Both the position numbers and the translations under genes were made by a program. The notes beneath the pieces are model-generated. The model was not told the DNA's origin, searched no databases, and saw nothing but the letters and a program-made list of their open reading frames with translations. From the NCBI RefSeq assembly GCF_008634025.1, contig NZ_PDCM01000002.1, forward strand, positions 434,001 to 498,000: a DNA stretch of 64,000 nucleotides, in the 5' to 3' direction. Origin of the DNA: Streptomyces albofaciens JCM 4342. GTDB taxonomy: Bacteria; Actinomycetota; Actinomycetes; Streptomycetales; Streptomycetaceae. Positions 52,408 to 60,204 of the stretch are shown here, piece after piece; position 1 is the stretch's first letter; the number at the start of each line of letters is the position of its first letter.

Positions 52408-53040
52408 TCACCGTTTCTCTTCGGAGGCATACGTCTCCAGGTACGCGGTGACGAGGCGGCGCACCTCGTCGATCGTGGCGTCGTCACCGGTCGGCGAGCG
52501 CCGGAAAGCGGTGTCGAACAGCCGGGTGCCCACCTCGAAGGCGAGAAGCAGGGCGAGCAGCGGTGTGTCGGCGGGTACCAAGCGCTGCTCGACGAGGTGG
52601 CGCCAGAGCCGTTCCGCCTGCGCCTCGTCGAAGGCGCGCACCAGTTCGTCGAGTGTGGCGTGACGGCCCGCGAACCAGAGTTCCGTGCAGCTCCGGTGGC
52701 GGCGGAGGTAGCCGAGAAGCAGGTCGACCATGACGTCGACGGCCTCGCGCAGGGTCTGCGCCCCGGGTTCGGCCAAGGTGTCGCCGATGAGCCTGTCCAG
52801 CTCGTTCAGGTGCCGTTGCAGCAGCTCGGCATCGACCTGGTACCGGTCGGCGAAGTAGTGGTACATGGAGGCGATCGGGATACCGGCGCGCTCACCGGTC
52901 GCCTTCAGAGTGGCGGCCTCGTAACCCCGCTCGGCAAGCACGGCCTCAGCGGCATCGAGGATGGCTTTCCTGCGCTCCACCCCGCGGCGCTGCGTTGCCG
53001 ACCGAGCCGGGGTCCGAGTTGTCGCACTTTTATCGAACAC
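52408..53040 (-). CDS. TetR-family regulator
   Basis: The 210-residue protein has an N-terminal helix-turn-helix (RRKAILDAAEAVLAERGYEAATLKATGERAGIPIASMYHYFADRYQVDAELL) and a helical ligand domain typical of TetR repressors. The start is uncertain. GTG 53040 gives FDKSATTRTPARSATQRRGVERR and would make the message nearly leaderless, with the operator-like CGATTCGAGATCG overlapping the start. The longer ATG 53109 has no better ribosome site. The shared 13-mer before the amine oxidase gene indicates a small regulon including itself. The neighbouring ligase and SDR pseudogenes may once have belonged to it. Confidence 0.85.
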   Translation of the reverse strand: MFDKSATTRTPARSATQRRGVERRKAILDAAEAVLAERGYEAATLKATGERAGIPIASMYHYFADRYQVDAELLQRHLNELDRLIGDTLAEPGAQTLREAVDVMVDLLLGYLRRHRSCTELWFAGRHATLDELVRAFDEAQAERLWRHLVEQRLVPADTPLLALLLAFEVGTRLFDTAFRRSPTGDDATIDEVRRLVTAYLETYASEEKR

Positions 53041-53052
53041 GATTCGAGATCG
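53036..53052. promoter_or_regulatory. Candidate TetR auto-operator
   Basis: AACACGATTCGAGATCG contains the reverse complement of the 13-mer at 50711-50723 and overlaps the proposed tetR start. Confidence 0.45.
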
Positions 53053-53250
53053 TATCAGCCGCGATGCCACACCTCCCGTTCGTTCGTATCGACAGGTCCC
53101 GTTCGGCACGTATCAACAGGCCCCGAATGCGTCATGAACACGAACACGACGTCATCGGTTCGACGGGTGGCGCGGCCGCTGTCCCGGAACATCTCGGCAG
53201 CGCAGACCGCCGGCCGTCAATGACCTGCGCCAACCCGTCGAGGAGAAACC

Positions 53251-53703
53251 ATGGCCGAGCGATTCGCGGGACAGACCGCGATCATCACGGGCGACGGCCG
53301 CGGAATCGGGCTCGCAACCGCCTAGCGTCCGATCACCGAGGGCGCGAAGGCGATGATCATCGGACGCCAGCCCGACGCCCTGGCCGCTGCCGTCGCCGCG
53401 CTCGGCGCCGCGGACACGCACTCGGCAACAACACCGGCATCAACCCGTGTACGGGCCGCGATGGAACTTGAACTCGGCTCGCCCGCAATGTGGTCGAGGT
53501 CAGCGTCCTCTCCGCGCTGTCGCCGCTGTCATGGGTTCAGAAGATCAACACAGCGTGGATGCGCCGACACGGCGGCGCGATCGTCAAACGTGACGTCCCC
53601 CGGAGGTATCCGGCCGGAGACCGGCATCGCGATGTACGGGGCCGGCAAGGCGATACTGATGCGCCTCACCAATGCGCTGGCCATCGAACTCAGCCCTCGA
53701 TGA
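53251..53703 (+). pseudogene. Broken short-chain dehydrogenase/reductase
   Basis: ATG 53251 opens ERFAGQTAIITGDGRGIGLATA, the Rossmann TGxxxGIG motif, then hits TAG. Later pieces in shifted frames give GNNTGINP, INTAWMRRHGGAIV, and GIRPETGIAMYGAGKAILMRLTNALAIELSP (the YxxxK catalytic motif). At least one stop and two frameshifts are present, and about 80 residues are missing before the NNTG motif. The order is that of a FabG-type SDR. Confidence 0.8.
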
Positions 53704-53729
53704 CCGGCCCCGCAGGCACGTTCCGTCCG

Positions 53730-53790
53730 GGACAGGACCGACTCGCGCGCCCGCGCCCACGTCGTTCCGTAAGCCGCAACCACCACGTCT
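53730..53790 (-). pseudogene. Second integrase scrap
   Basis: The frame gives VVAAYGTTWARARESVLS, matching the AAYGTTWA end of the integrase remnant at 48643. The two loci share a nearly identical stretch, CCCACGTCGTTCCGTARGCCGC. It is a fragment only. Confidence 0.5.
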
Positions 53791-54196
53791 TTCCCGAATC
53801 TTCCCCACCCCGACCGGCCGCCGCGCCCCTGGGGACGTGTGGACGTACGGGACCTCACCCTCCGCCGAGATCCCGTTGAGCCGGACCATGCTGCTGATGC
53901 CCACCGAGCTGGTCCGGGCCGCCGGGGGCCACGGCGGCCCGGACCAGGCCGGGGACTTCCTCATGGTCAACGGCGTCACCACCCTGGCCGCATGCCCTCG
54001 TGTTACGAGCGTCCTTGGCCGACCATGAGCAGCTTCGGGTGGGTAGTCGCTGGAGCCGGGATTCCGTCCTTCGCCCGCCGTCCTTCGCGTCCGCCGTTTT
54101 TCGGAAACCGGTCTGCTGTGCCGACCACCTGTCGATTCACCGAGACGAGCCGCCGTGCCGCCGTCGACGAGGCGCTCGATGTGGGACGGAGAGCCG
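53791..54196. other. Decayed intergenic region
   Basis: This 406-bp stretch has protein-like snatches on the plus strand (DVWTYGTSPSAEIPLSRTMLL, GDFLMVNGVTTLAAC) but no start, continuous frame or recognisable family. It is probably remnant DNA belonging to the same decayed zone as the SDR and integrase pieces. Confidence 0.4.
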
Positions 54197-55000
54197 TTAG
54201 CAAAAAGCCCGTTCGGCCGCCTCCCGGATCGTGTCTGCCAGCATGTCGGGGGCTGTGAGGTGAGCCGCGTGTCCTTGCCCGGCGAGTGTGACGACCCGCG
54301 CGTTCGGCAGGGCGTCCGCCAGGTCGGCCACTCGCTCCCTCAGGTGGAGGGGGCTTCGCTCGCCCTCCACCAGGGTGGTCGGTACGCCGAGCCGCCGGAA
54401 GCGGTCGACGCCGACCCCGAGCGCGTCGATCGCGTCGGTGTCGGCCAGCGCCCCGGTCGCCTGCGCAGTGAACACAGCAAGCGCCTTCGGGTTCGCGATG
54501 AGCGTTTCCACCAGCTCCGCGGGTTCTTGGGAGATGTCACGCAGGTGAATCCGCATGGCCTCACGAGGGTTCCCAGCGGCGAGGGCCTCGCGAGCGCGCC
54601 GGGCCGCCGTTCCCCCGACCAGTGACCGGGTGGGCACCGGCGGGTCGTAAAGGACCAAGCCCGCCAGCCTCTCAGGCGATTGCACCGCGGCTTCCAACGC
54701 GGCGACCGCACCCGAGGAATGCCCGACCAGCAGCACGGGGCGGCCGAGGAGCCGGGCGATCGTCAGCACGTCCGCCGCCTCGACGGCCATGGAATACCCG
54801 GGCGGGACACTCGCTCCGGGCACGTAGACGCGACGGGCGATTCTGACCACCCGGAAGTCGCCGGCCAGAGACCGTATGACGCCGTCCCAGCATCCGGCGC
54901 TTCCACCGCCCCAGTGGACGAGGAGCAGCGGCGGCCCTGCGCCGTCGTCGAGAGCGGTCACCATCGCGCCGTCCGCGGACGCTGCCGCAAGCTCTGCCAT
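54197..55000 (-). CDS. Alpha/beta-fold hydrolase
   Basis: The 267-residue cytoplasmic hydrolase has the oxyanion region LLLVHWGGGSAGCWDGVI. The nucleophile elbow is VLLVGHSSGAVAALEAAV (Ser in GHSSG), the acid lies probably in PTTLVEGERSPLHLRERV, and the catalytic His is in LAGQGHAAHL. Length and order are normal for a monomeric esterase/epoxide-hydrolase-like member. The acid position (Glu or Asp) is not clear by eye. The substrate cannot be inferred. The start at 55000 lacks a strong ribosome site. Confidence 0.88.
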   Translation of the reverse strand: MAELAAASADGAMVTALDDGAGPPLLLVHWGGGSAGCWDGVIRSLAGDFRVVRIARRVYVPGASVPPGYSMAVEAADVLTIARLLGRPVLLVGHSSGAVAALEAAVQSPERLAGLVLYDPPVPTRSLVGGTAARRAREALAAGNPREAMRIHLRDISQEPAELVETLIANPKALAVFTAQATGALADTDAIDALGVGVDRFRRLGVPTTLVEGERSPLHLRERVADLADALPNARVVTLAGQGHAAHLTAPDMLADTIREAAERAFC

Positions 55001-55171
55001 GCGCCCAGTCTGCGCCGCCCGGCCGACAGCCCACCAGCAGCCCGTCGACGGGCGCGCGCAGAGGGGCGGACCCGCGCCTCACCAGAAGCTGCCGTCGCCA
55101 CCAAAGCGTCAGCGATCGGAGCGGGGCGGCATCGCGCTTCCGACGTCCCGCCATGCACTGCGAGGACACCA

Positions 55172-55262
55172 GCGCTTCCCGCGGTTGGCCTGTTGGTCGG
55201 CCGGTTCGGCGATGTTCGCCTTGATGTTCCGGCGGCGCAGGTAGGCACGGTCGGCACAGTTC
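55172..55262 (-). mobile_element. IS5-family transposase fragment
   Basis: The frame reads CADRAYLRRRNIKANIAEPADQQANRGKR, matching the conserved RxxLRxRGIxAxIPxxxDQxxNR segment near the C terminus of IS5-type transposases. No DDE catalytic core or terminal inverted repeats were found around it. The remainder of the 540-bp gap 55001-55540 has no intact gene. Confidence 0.6.
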
Positions 55263-55540
55263 CTGCCCGGCCCGCCACGCCGAGCCGGATGCCGAGAGTG
55301 CGTACTGCCCCCGGACTCCACCAGGCGCGGCGAGACATCCTCTCCCGTGACCTTGAGGGCGGCGGCCGCCGACGCCGGTAGACGCCGCTCCCTCACCACC
55401 GATCCCGTCCGCACCCGGGAAAACGCCTCGGACGGCTACCACCGCGCACTCGCCGCGCACCCGGAGGCGGCCCCGCCGCACGCCGGTGGACCCGGCCGTC
55501 GCGGAAGCGGTGCAGCGGCAGACCGCCGCGATGCGCACGC

Positions 55541-58177
55541 TCAGCGTCCGTGTCGTTCCTGAGTGCCTGGCGGAATGGGGCGTAGAGCGAGCAGGGCGAT
55601 GTCGTCGGTGCTACCGGCGCCGAGGCTGAGGATCAGTTCGTCGCAGAAGACGTCGAGGGGTGCCTGGGCGAGGGCGGCGGTGTGCCGGCGCAGGCGGTCC
55701 AAGGCGTCGCTGAGGGATTCTCCCGGGCGTTCGATCAGGCCGTCGGTGAACATGAGCAGGGTGGAGTGGGCCGGCAGCAGGTCGCGGGCGGTGGTTCTGG
55801 GAAGGGTGCTGTCCATGCCGATGAGGAGACCGGAGGCGGAGTCCAGGTAGTCGGTATCGCCGTTGGGACAGGTCAGCAGCAGGGGGAGGTGTCCGGCGGA
55901 TGAGTGGTGCACTTCCCGTGGGTCGTTGTTGTGGGGACCTTTGACGACGGCGTAGGCGCAGGTCGCGGTGGAGTGTGGGTACAGGGTGAGGGTCGCGAGG
56001 TCGAGGCGGCGCAATACCTCCGACGGCCGGTCCTGGCAGTCGACGGCGATGCCGCGGAGCATGTTGCGCAGTTGGCTCATCGTTACGGCGGCGTTCAGAT
56101 CATGTCCGGACACGTCTCCGATGACCAATGCCGTGTCGCCGTCGGGCAGAGTGAAGGCGTCGAACCAGTCGCCGCCGACCTGGGCGGTGGTACTGGACGG
56201 GGCGTAGCGGGCGGTGATCTCCATGGACTGGATGTGCGGGAGGCGGGGCAGCAGGGAGCGCTGAAGGCGCTCGGCCGTGGTACGGGTGTGCTGGTGCAGA
56301 CGGGAGTTGTCGACGCTCAGCGAGATGCTCTGTACGAGGTCGGCGACGAGGAGCGCGTCCTGTTCGGTGAAGGGGGCGTCGTGGCGGGTACGTACGACGA
56401 TGAGGGCGCCCAGCACCTCACGTCGGGCCCGCAGTGGAGCCATGATCGTGCTGCCGGCGCCCAGTTGCTCGAACAGCCTCAGCTGCCGGGCGTCCAGGGC
56501 GCTTTCCGCCTGGTCCGGTGAGGGGATGTCGGTGATCAGCAGGGGGCCCGCGCCGTTCAGTACCCGGGCCAGCGGTCCTCGCGCGTTCTCGGACACCGGG
56601 GGCAGCCTGCCGAGGTCCACCCCGACACTCAGCGCCCGGGGCTCGCGGTGGACGACGCAGACCCGTTCGGCGTCCCCGTGCTCGTCGAGCAGGTCGACCA
56701 CGCACCAGGCGGCCATCTGCTGGGTGAGGACGTGGCACACTCGGCGCAGTCCCTCGCGCAAGTCGAGTGTGCTCGACAGCGCGGTGGTGGTGTCGGCCAG
56801 CAGGCTCAACCGCTCCCAAGCCCGTGTCGCCTTCTCATCGCCGGCCCGCGGCGCTGCTGCCGCGCCGGCATGCAGCCGGACCGAGGGTCCGTGATCGGGA
56901 CGTGATACCGGCCGGTCCTCCCCGGCGGCCGTCGCTGTGGGCTTGAACTGGCCGACCCGTACGGCGCGGCCGTCCACCGCCTCCTGACTCTGGACGTGCA
57001 GACGCACATGGACCAGGCTGCCGTCGCGGTGCAACGCCGGCAGCGGGATGGACCGGCCCATGATGCGGGACCGGCCGGTCAGCCGGAGCGCGGTGAACCC
57101 AGCCCGATGACGCTCGCGCAGATGTTCGGGAATCAGTACGGTCAACGGTCGGCCGATGAGCTCGTCGGCCTGCCATCCCAGCAGGTCGGCCAGAGCGGCG
57201 TTGGCCGCGATGATCCAGCCGTCCTCGTCGGCCGCGACAGTCGGAACACTGCTGTCCTCCACATCGCCGGCGTCCCACGGCGCCAGCTCGACAAAGGTCG
57301 TGTCCGGCACGCCGGGCAGCAGCGTCCACGCGGTGGGCGGACCTCCGGAGAGTTGAGTGACCAGCTGGTCGAGCATCCACCGGTCGTGGCTCCGCACGTG
57401 CGGCGGAGCCGGCAGGGTGAGCAGGGACTCCAGCTGCGCCGCCACGTCGCCTTGTTCGAACACGTGCCGCAACGTGTCCACGGCGGGCGCGGCGTCCAGC
57501 GGGAACGCGATGTCCAAGGTCACCGTGGCGCCGCTGGTGACCGTCTCCGCCAGCGCGGATGTCATGCACGCGTTGATCACATTGGCCACGTCGTTGGCGA
57601 TGAGCAGTTCGGCGCCCGACACTCCGGCGCGCTCCTCGACGCGTGGGGTCAGCATCAGTTCGCGCAGCAGCTCGTCACCGTGCTGTTGCGCCGCACGGAA
57701 CACGATGTACGGCATGTCGATCAGTGTCACGGTCGCGGTTCGCCCGTACATGGGCATGGATCCCCACCCGGACGTCGGCGGCACCGGGGCCTTCGGCCAT
57801 AGCTCGAACCAGACCGTCTTGCGCCCCTCCCCCACGTGGGCTCCATGACTGGAAGCCAGCCCAGCGACCACGGCAAGGCCCCTTCCGGCACCGGCATACG
57901 GCCTGGACTCCCGCGGCACGAGCGGGCGGTCCGGTCGGCCGTCGCCGACCCGCACGCGCACATGTCCCCCGTGCGACCAGATCCGCACCTCCACCTCGGT
58001 ACGCGCGTGCAGCACCGCGTTGGTCACCAGCTCACTGGTCAGCAGCTCGGCGGTGTCCACCACCTCCGGCGCAACACCCCGCAACGCCGACCGCACGAAC
58101 CGCCGGGCCAGCGGCGCACTGCGCGCCTCCGGAGGGAAAAGCCGAAAGAGGACTCCGGGTGGACTGGAGCTATCCAT
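55541..58177 (-). CDS. Multidomain PP2C (SpoIIE-type) phosphatase with HATPase, PAS and GAF domains
   Basis: The 878-residue cytoplasmic signalling protein begins with an anti-sigma-factor-type HATPase (about 20-130: ELLTSELVTNAVLHARTEVEV, GRGLAVVAGLAS). A region of about 150 residues without clear family follows. Next come a PAS domain (about 320-430: IIAANAALADLLGWQADELIGRPLTVLIPEH), a GAF domain (about 490-640: REGLRRVCHVLTQQMAAWCVVDLL) and a SpoIIE phosphatase (about 660-870: VGGDWFDAFTLPDGDTALVIGDVSGHD, STDDIALLALR). Such proteins control sigma factors through anti-sigma and anti-anti-sigma partners; no partner genes are adjacent. ATG 58177 with AGAGGGA upstream precedes the first domain. 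IS5 scraps lie on both sides. Confidence 0.92.
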   Translation of the reverse strand: MDSSSPPGVLFRLFPPEARSAPLARRFVRSALRGVAPEVVDTAELLTSELVTNAVLHARTEVEVRIWSHGGHVRVRVGDGRPDRPLVPRESRPYAGAGRGLAVVAGLASSHGAHVGEGRKTVWFELWPKAPVPPTSGWGSMPMYGRTATVTLIDMPYIVFRAAQQHGDELLRELMLTPRVEERAGVSGAELLIANDVANVINACMTSALAETVTSGATVTLDIAFPLDAAPAVDTLRHVFEQGDVAAQLESLLTLPAPPHVRSHDRWMLDQLVTQLSGGPPTAWTLLPGVPDTTFVELAPWDAGDVEDSSVPTVAADEDGWIIAANAALADLLGWQADELIGRPLTVLIPEHLRERHRAGFTALRLTGRSRIMGRSIPLPALHRDGSLVHVRLHVQSQEAVDGRAVRVGQFKPTATAAGEDRPVSRPDHGPSVRLHAGAAAAPRAGDEKATRAWERLSLLADTTTALSSTLDLREGLRRVCHVLTQQMAAWCVVDLLDEHGDAERVCVVHREPRALSVGVDLGRLPPVSENARGPLARVLNGAGPLLITDIPSPDQAESALDARQLRLFEQLGAGSTIMAPLRARREVLGALIVVRTRHDAPFTEQDALLVADLVQSISLSVDNSRLHQHTRTTAERLQRSLLPRLPHIQSMEITARYAPSSTTAQVGGDWFDAFTLPDGDTALVIGDVSGHDLNAAVTMSQLRNMLRGIAVDCQDRPSEVLRRLDLATLTLYPHSTATCAYAVVKGPHNNDPREVHHSSAGHLPLLLTCPNGDTDYLDSASGLLIGMDSTLPRTTARDLLPAHSTLLMFTDGLIERPGESLSDALDRLRRHTAALAQAPLDVFCDELILSLGAGSTDDIALLALRPIPPGTQERHGR

Positions 58178-58329
58178 AGCACCATCAATCCCTCTAGGGA
58201 GCGAAAATCTAACGGGTCCGTGCGGTGTGATCCACCGGGTCCGGGGGCCCGGGGACGTCTCCCACCTTGAGGTCGTCTTTGATGGTTCTTGCCGGCGGGT
58301 TGGGTCATGCTGCCCGGATCCGGGCAGGC

Positions 58330-58576
58330 GTCGGACATGGTGTGGCGGCATGAGCTGACCGATGTGCGGTGGTGGGCGATCGAGTCGCGGTTGGCGGTTG
58401 AGGGCCGGTCGGGCGGGCAGGGGCGGAGCATCGCACGGTGGCAAATGGTGTGCCGTACCCGGGCCTGTACGGGGGGTGCCGTACCGGGCCTGCCCGAACG
58501 GTACGGGCCTTGGCAAACCGTCTACGAGCGGTATCGGCGCTGGTCAGCGGACGGCGCCTGGCAGCGCATCCTGTGA
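58330..58576 (+). mobile_element. IS5-family transposase N-terminal fragment
   Basis: The frame reads ELTDVRWWAIESRLAV, and later LPERYGPWQTVYERYRRWSADGAWQRIL. This matches the LTDxQWxxIEPLL and LPxxYGxWxxVYxRxRRWxxDGxWxRI pattern of IS5-type transposase N termini, with a damaged middle. The frame stops at once, and nothing of the catalytic part follows. The rest of 58178-58858 shows no other gene. Confidence 0.65.
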
Positions 58577-58858
58577 GGTGGTCAGGTGCTGCCGGACAGG
58601 CGCCACCACTTCGCCCTCGCCCGGGACGTGCGTACCCAGCCCCGCCTCCACCGGTAAGCGGCGCTACGCCTCCCTGGCCGGTCGGTGAGCCGTCTCCGCG
58701 TAACCGCGGTCGTTCTTCTCCACCACGCTCCGGGAGTACCGGGTCTGGTCGAGTGTTCGGCGGCAGGGCGGCCGCGGTACGGCTTGACGCTGACGCAGCG
58801 GCAACTTGGACGATGACGCCGTACGGCAGGCACGGCCACCCCACCGGAGGTATTCGTC

Positions 58859-59878
58859 ATGTTGCGCGGCAAGGGCATCCACTACGACACCGGCACCTTT
58901 CCCAACGGCGACACGTCGCGCCCCGTCTTCGACGTTCGGGACGTCCAACGGGACATGCGTGTCATCGCGGAAGACCTGCACTGCACCGCGGTCCGTATCA
59001 CCGGGGGCGATCCGGACCGTATCGAGACCACTGCGCGGTACGCGGCGGAGGCGGGGCTGGAGGTCTGGTTCTCGCCGTTTCCCTGCGAGCTGTCGAACGC
59101 CGAGATGCTGCCGCTGTTCACCGACTGCGCCGAACGGGCGGAGCGACTGCGACGTGACGGCACCGAGGTCGTCCTCGTCACCGGCTGCGAAATCAGCGTG
59201 TTCGCCCGCGGCTACCTGCCCGGTGACACCCTGAACGAGCGCATTCCGGTCCTGGCGGGACCCGGCCGCGAAGCCGCGCTCCAGGGCGTCCCCGACAAGG
59301 TCAACGCCTTCCTGGGGGAGGTCGTGGATGCCGTGCGGCCCCTCTTCGGCGGCCGCGTGAGCTACGCCTCCTGCCCTCTGGACGGCGTGGACTGGGCCCC
59401 GTTCGACATCGTCGGCCTGGACGCCTTCCGTAGTCTGCGCAACGCGGCGACCTACCGCACCGACCTGCGCAAGGAATGCGGCCACGGCAAACCCGTCGCC
59501 ATCATGGAGGCCGGCTGCTGCACCTACCGGGGAGCGGGAGAGTACGGTGGCGCCGGCTGGTACATGGCGAAGGAGGCCGACGGCGTCACCCTCAAACCCG
59601 GCCTGGTGCGCGACGAGAGCGAGCAGGTCCGCTACCTCGACGATCTCATGACCGTCTTCGAGGAAGAGGGCGTCGACTCCGTCTTCTGGTTCAGCTTCGC
59701 CGGTTTCAGCACACCCCACCGGACATCCGGACCGGACGAGGACCTCGCCTCCTACGGCATCGTCAAGGTCCTCGACGAGCACAGCGGCTATCCCGCCGAC
59801 AAGCGCGCCTGTCCCGGCATGCCCTGGGAACCGAAGCAGGCGTTCCACGCACTCGCCACCCGCTACGGGACCCGCTGA
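58859..59878 (+). CDS. TIM-barrel glycoside-hydrolase-like protein (annotated 'abortive infection' type in relatives)
   Basis: The 339-residue cytoplasmic protein starts MLRGKGIHYDTGTFPNGDTSRPVFD. It has barrel-like strands ending in acidic residues (VVLVTGCEISVFARGYLPG; VDWAPFDIVGLDAFRS; PVAIMEAGCCTYRGAGEYGGAGW; VDSVFWFSFAGF). The spaced GCEIS and MEAGCCTY could hold the acid/base pair of a glycosidase fold. Relatives in Streptomyces are often labelled abortive-infection proteins, but I see no evidence here for phage defence. GGAGGTATTCGTC precedes ATG 58859. No cofactor or signal sequence. Confidence 0.7.
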   Translation: MLRGKGIHYDTGTFPNGDTSRPVFDVRDVQRDMRVIAEDLHCTAVRITGGDPDRIETTARYAAEAGLEVWFSPFPCELSNAEMLPLFTDCAERAERLRRDGTEVVLVTGCEISVFARGYLPGDTLNERIPVLAGPGREAALQGVPDKVNAFLGEVVDAVRPLFGGRVSYASCPLDGVDWAPFDIVGLDAFRSLRNAATYRTDLRKECGHGKPVAIMEAGCCTYRGAGEYGGAGWYMAKEADGVTLKPGLVRDESEQVRYLDDLMTVFEEEGVDSVFWFSFAGFSTPHRTSGPDEDLASYGIVKVLDEHSGYPADKRACPGMPWEPKQAFHALATRYGTR

Positions 59879-59911
59879 GCTTCTTCTCGATGGTCACCGA
59901 TCGGACTCGTG

Positions 59912-59956
59912 ACACGGGTGCACGGCACACGGGTGTACGGCACACGGGTGCACGAC
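59912..59956. repeat. 15-bp tandem repeat, three copies
   Basis: ACACGGGTGCACGGC, ACACGGGTGTACGGC and ACACGGGTGCACGAC lie head to tail, just after the TIM-barrel gene. Confidence 0.9.
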
Positions 59957-60082
59957 GAGCGAGGCCCCGGGCCGGTTGAGCGAGGTACCTGAAGTCTCAG
60001 ATCGCCTTGCTGAAAGCGACGGGCGTTGACATGGCCGTCACCGGGTGTCGGATCGAGGGCCCAGCATCGTCTGCGCACCCGG

Positions 60083-60116
60083 CGAGGTTGTCCGACGAGG
60101 TTGTCCGACGAGGTTG
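60083..60116. repeat. 13-bp tandem repeat, 2.6 copies
   Basis: CGAGGTTGTCCGA is repeated at 60083, 60096 and, in part, 60109. Confidence 0.9.
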
Positions 60117-60204
60117 TGATCAGAGCCGACAGTTGCTTCGCTACGACCGGACTGCCTCCACAACAACACACCGGCAACATCACTAGCAGGCGAGTTGGCG
60201 TCGG

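Larger units (their letters stand above)
59879..60204. other. Intergenic with two short tandem-repeat arrays
   Basis: This 326-bp gap between convergent genes contains three 15-bp units ACACGGGTGYACGRC at 59912-59956 and 2.6 copies of the 13-bp unit CGAGGTTGTCCGA at 60083-60116. No gene or clear terminator hairpin was seen. Confidence 0.7.

Noticed and set aside
50870-54200. A working fatty-acid or steroid catabolic cluster (ligase, SDR, amine oxidase, TetR)
   Set aside because: The ligase and SDR genes have several frameshifts, stops and deletions and cannot be functional.
58859-59878. Phage-defence (abortive infection) system
   Set aside because: Only the label used for relatives suggests it; the sequence looks like a glycosidase-type barrel, and no defence genes flank it.
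59912-60116. Repeat arrays as a CRISPR
   Set aside because: Units are contiguous without spacers and only 13-15 bp long; no cas genes are present.
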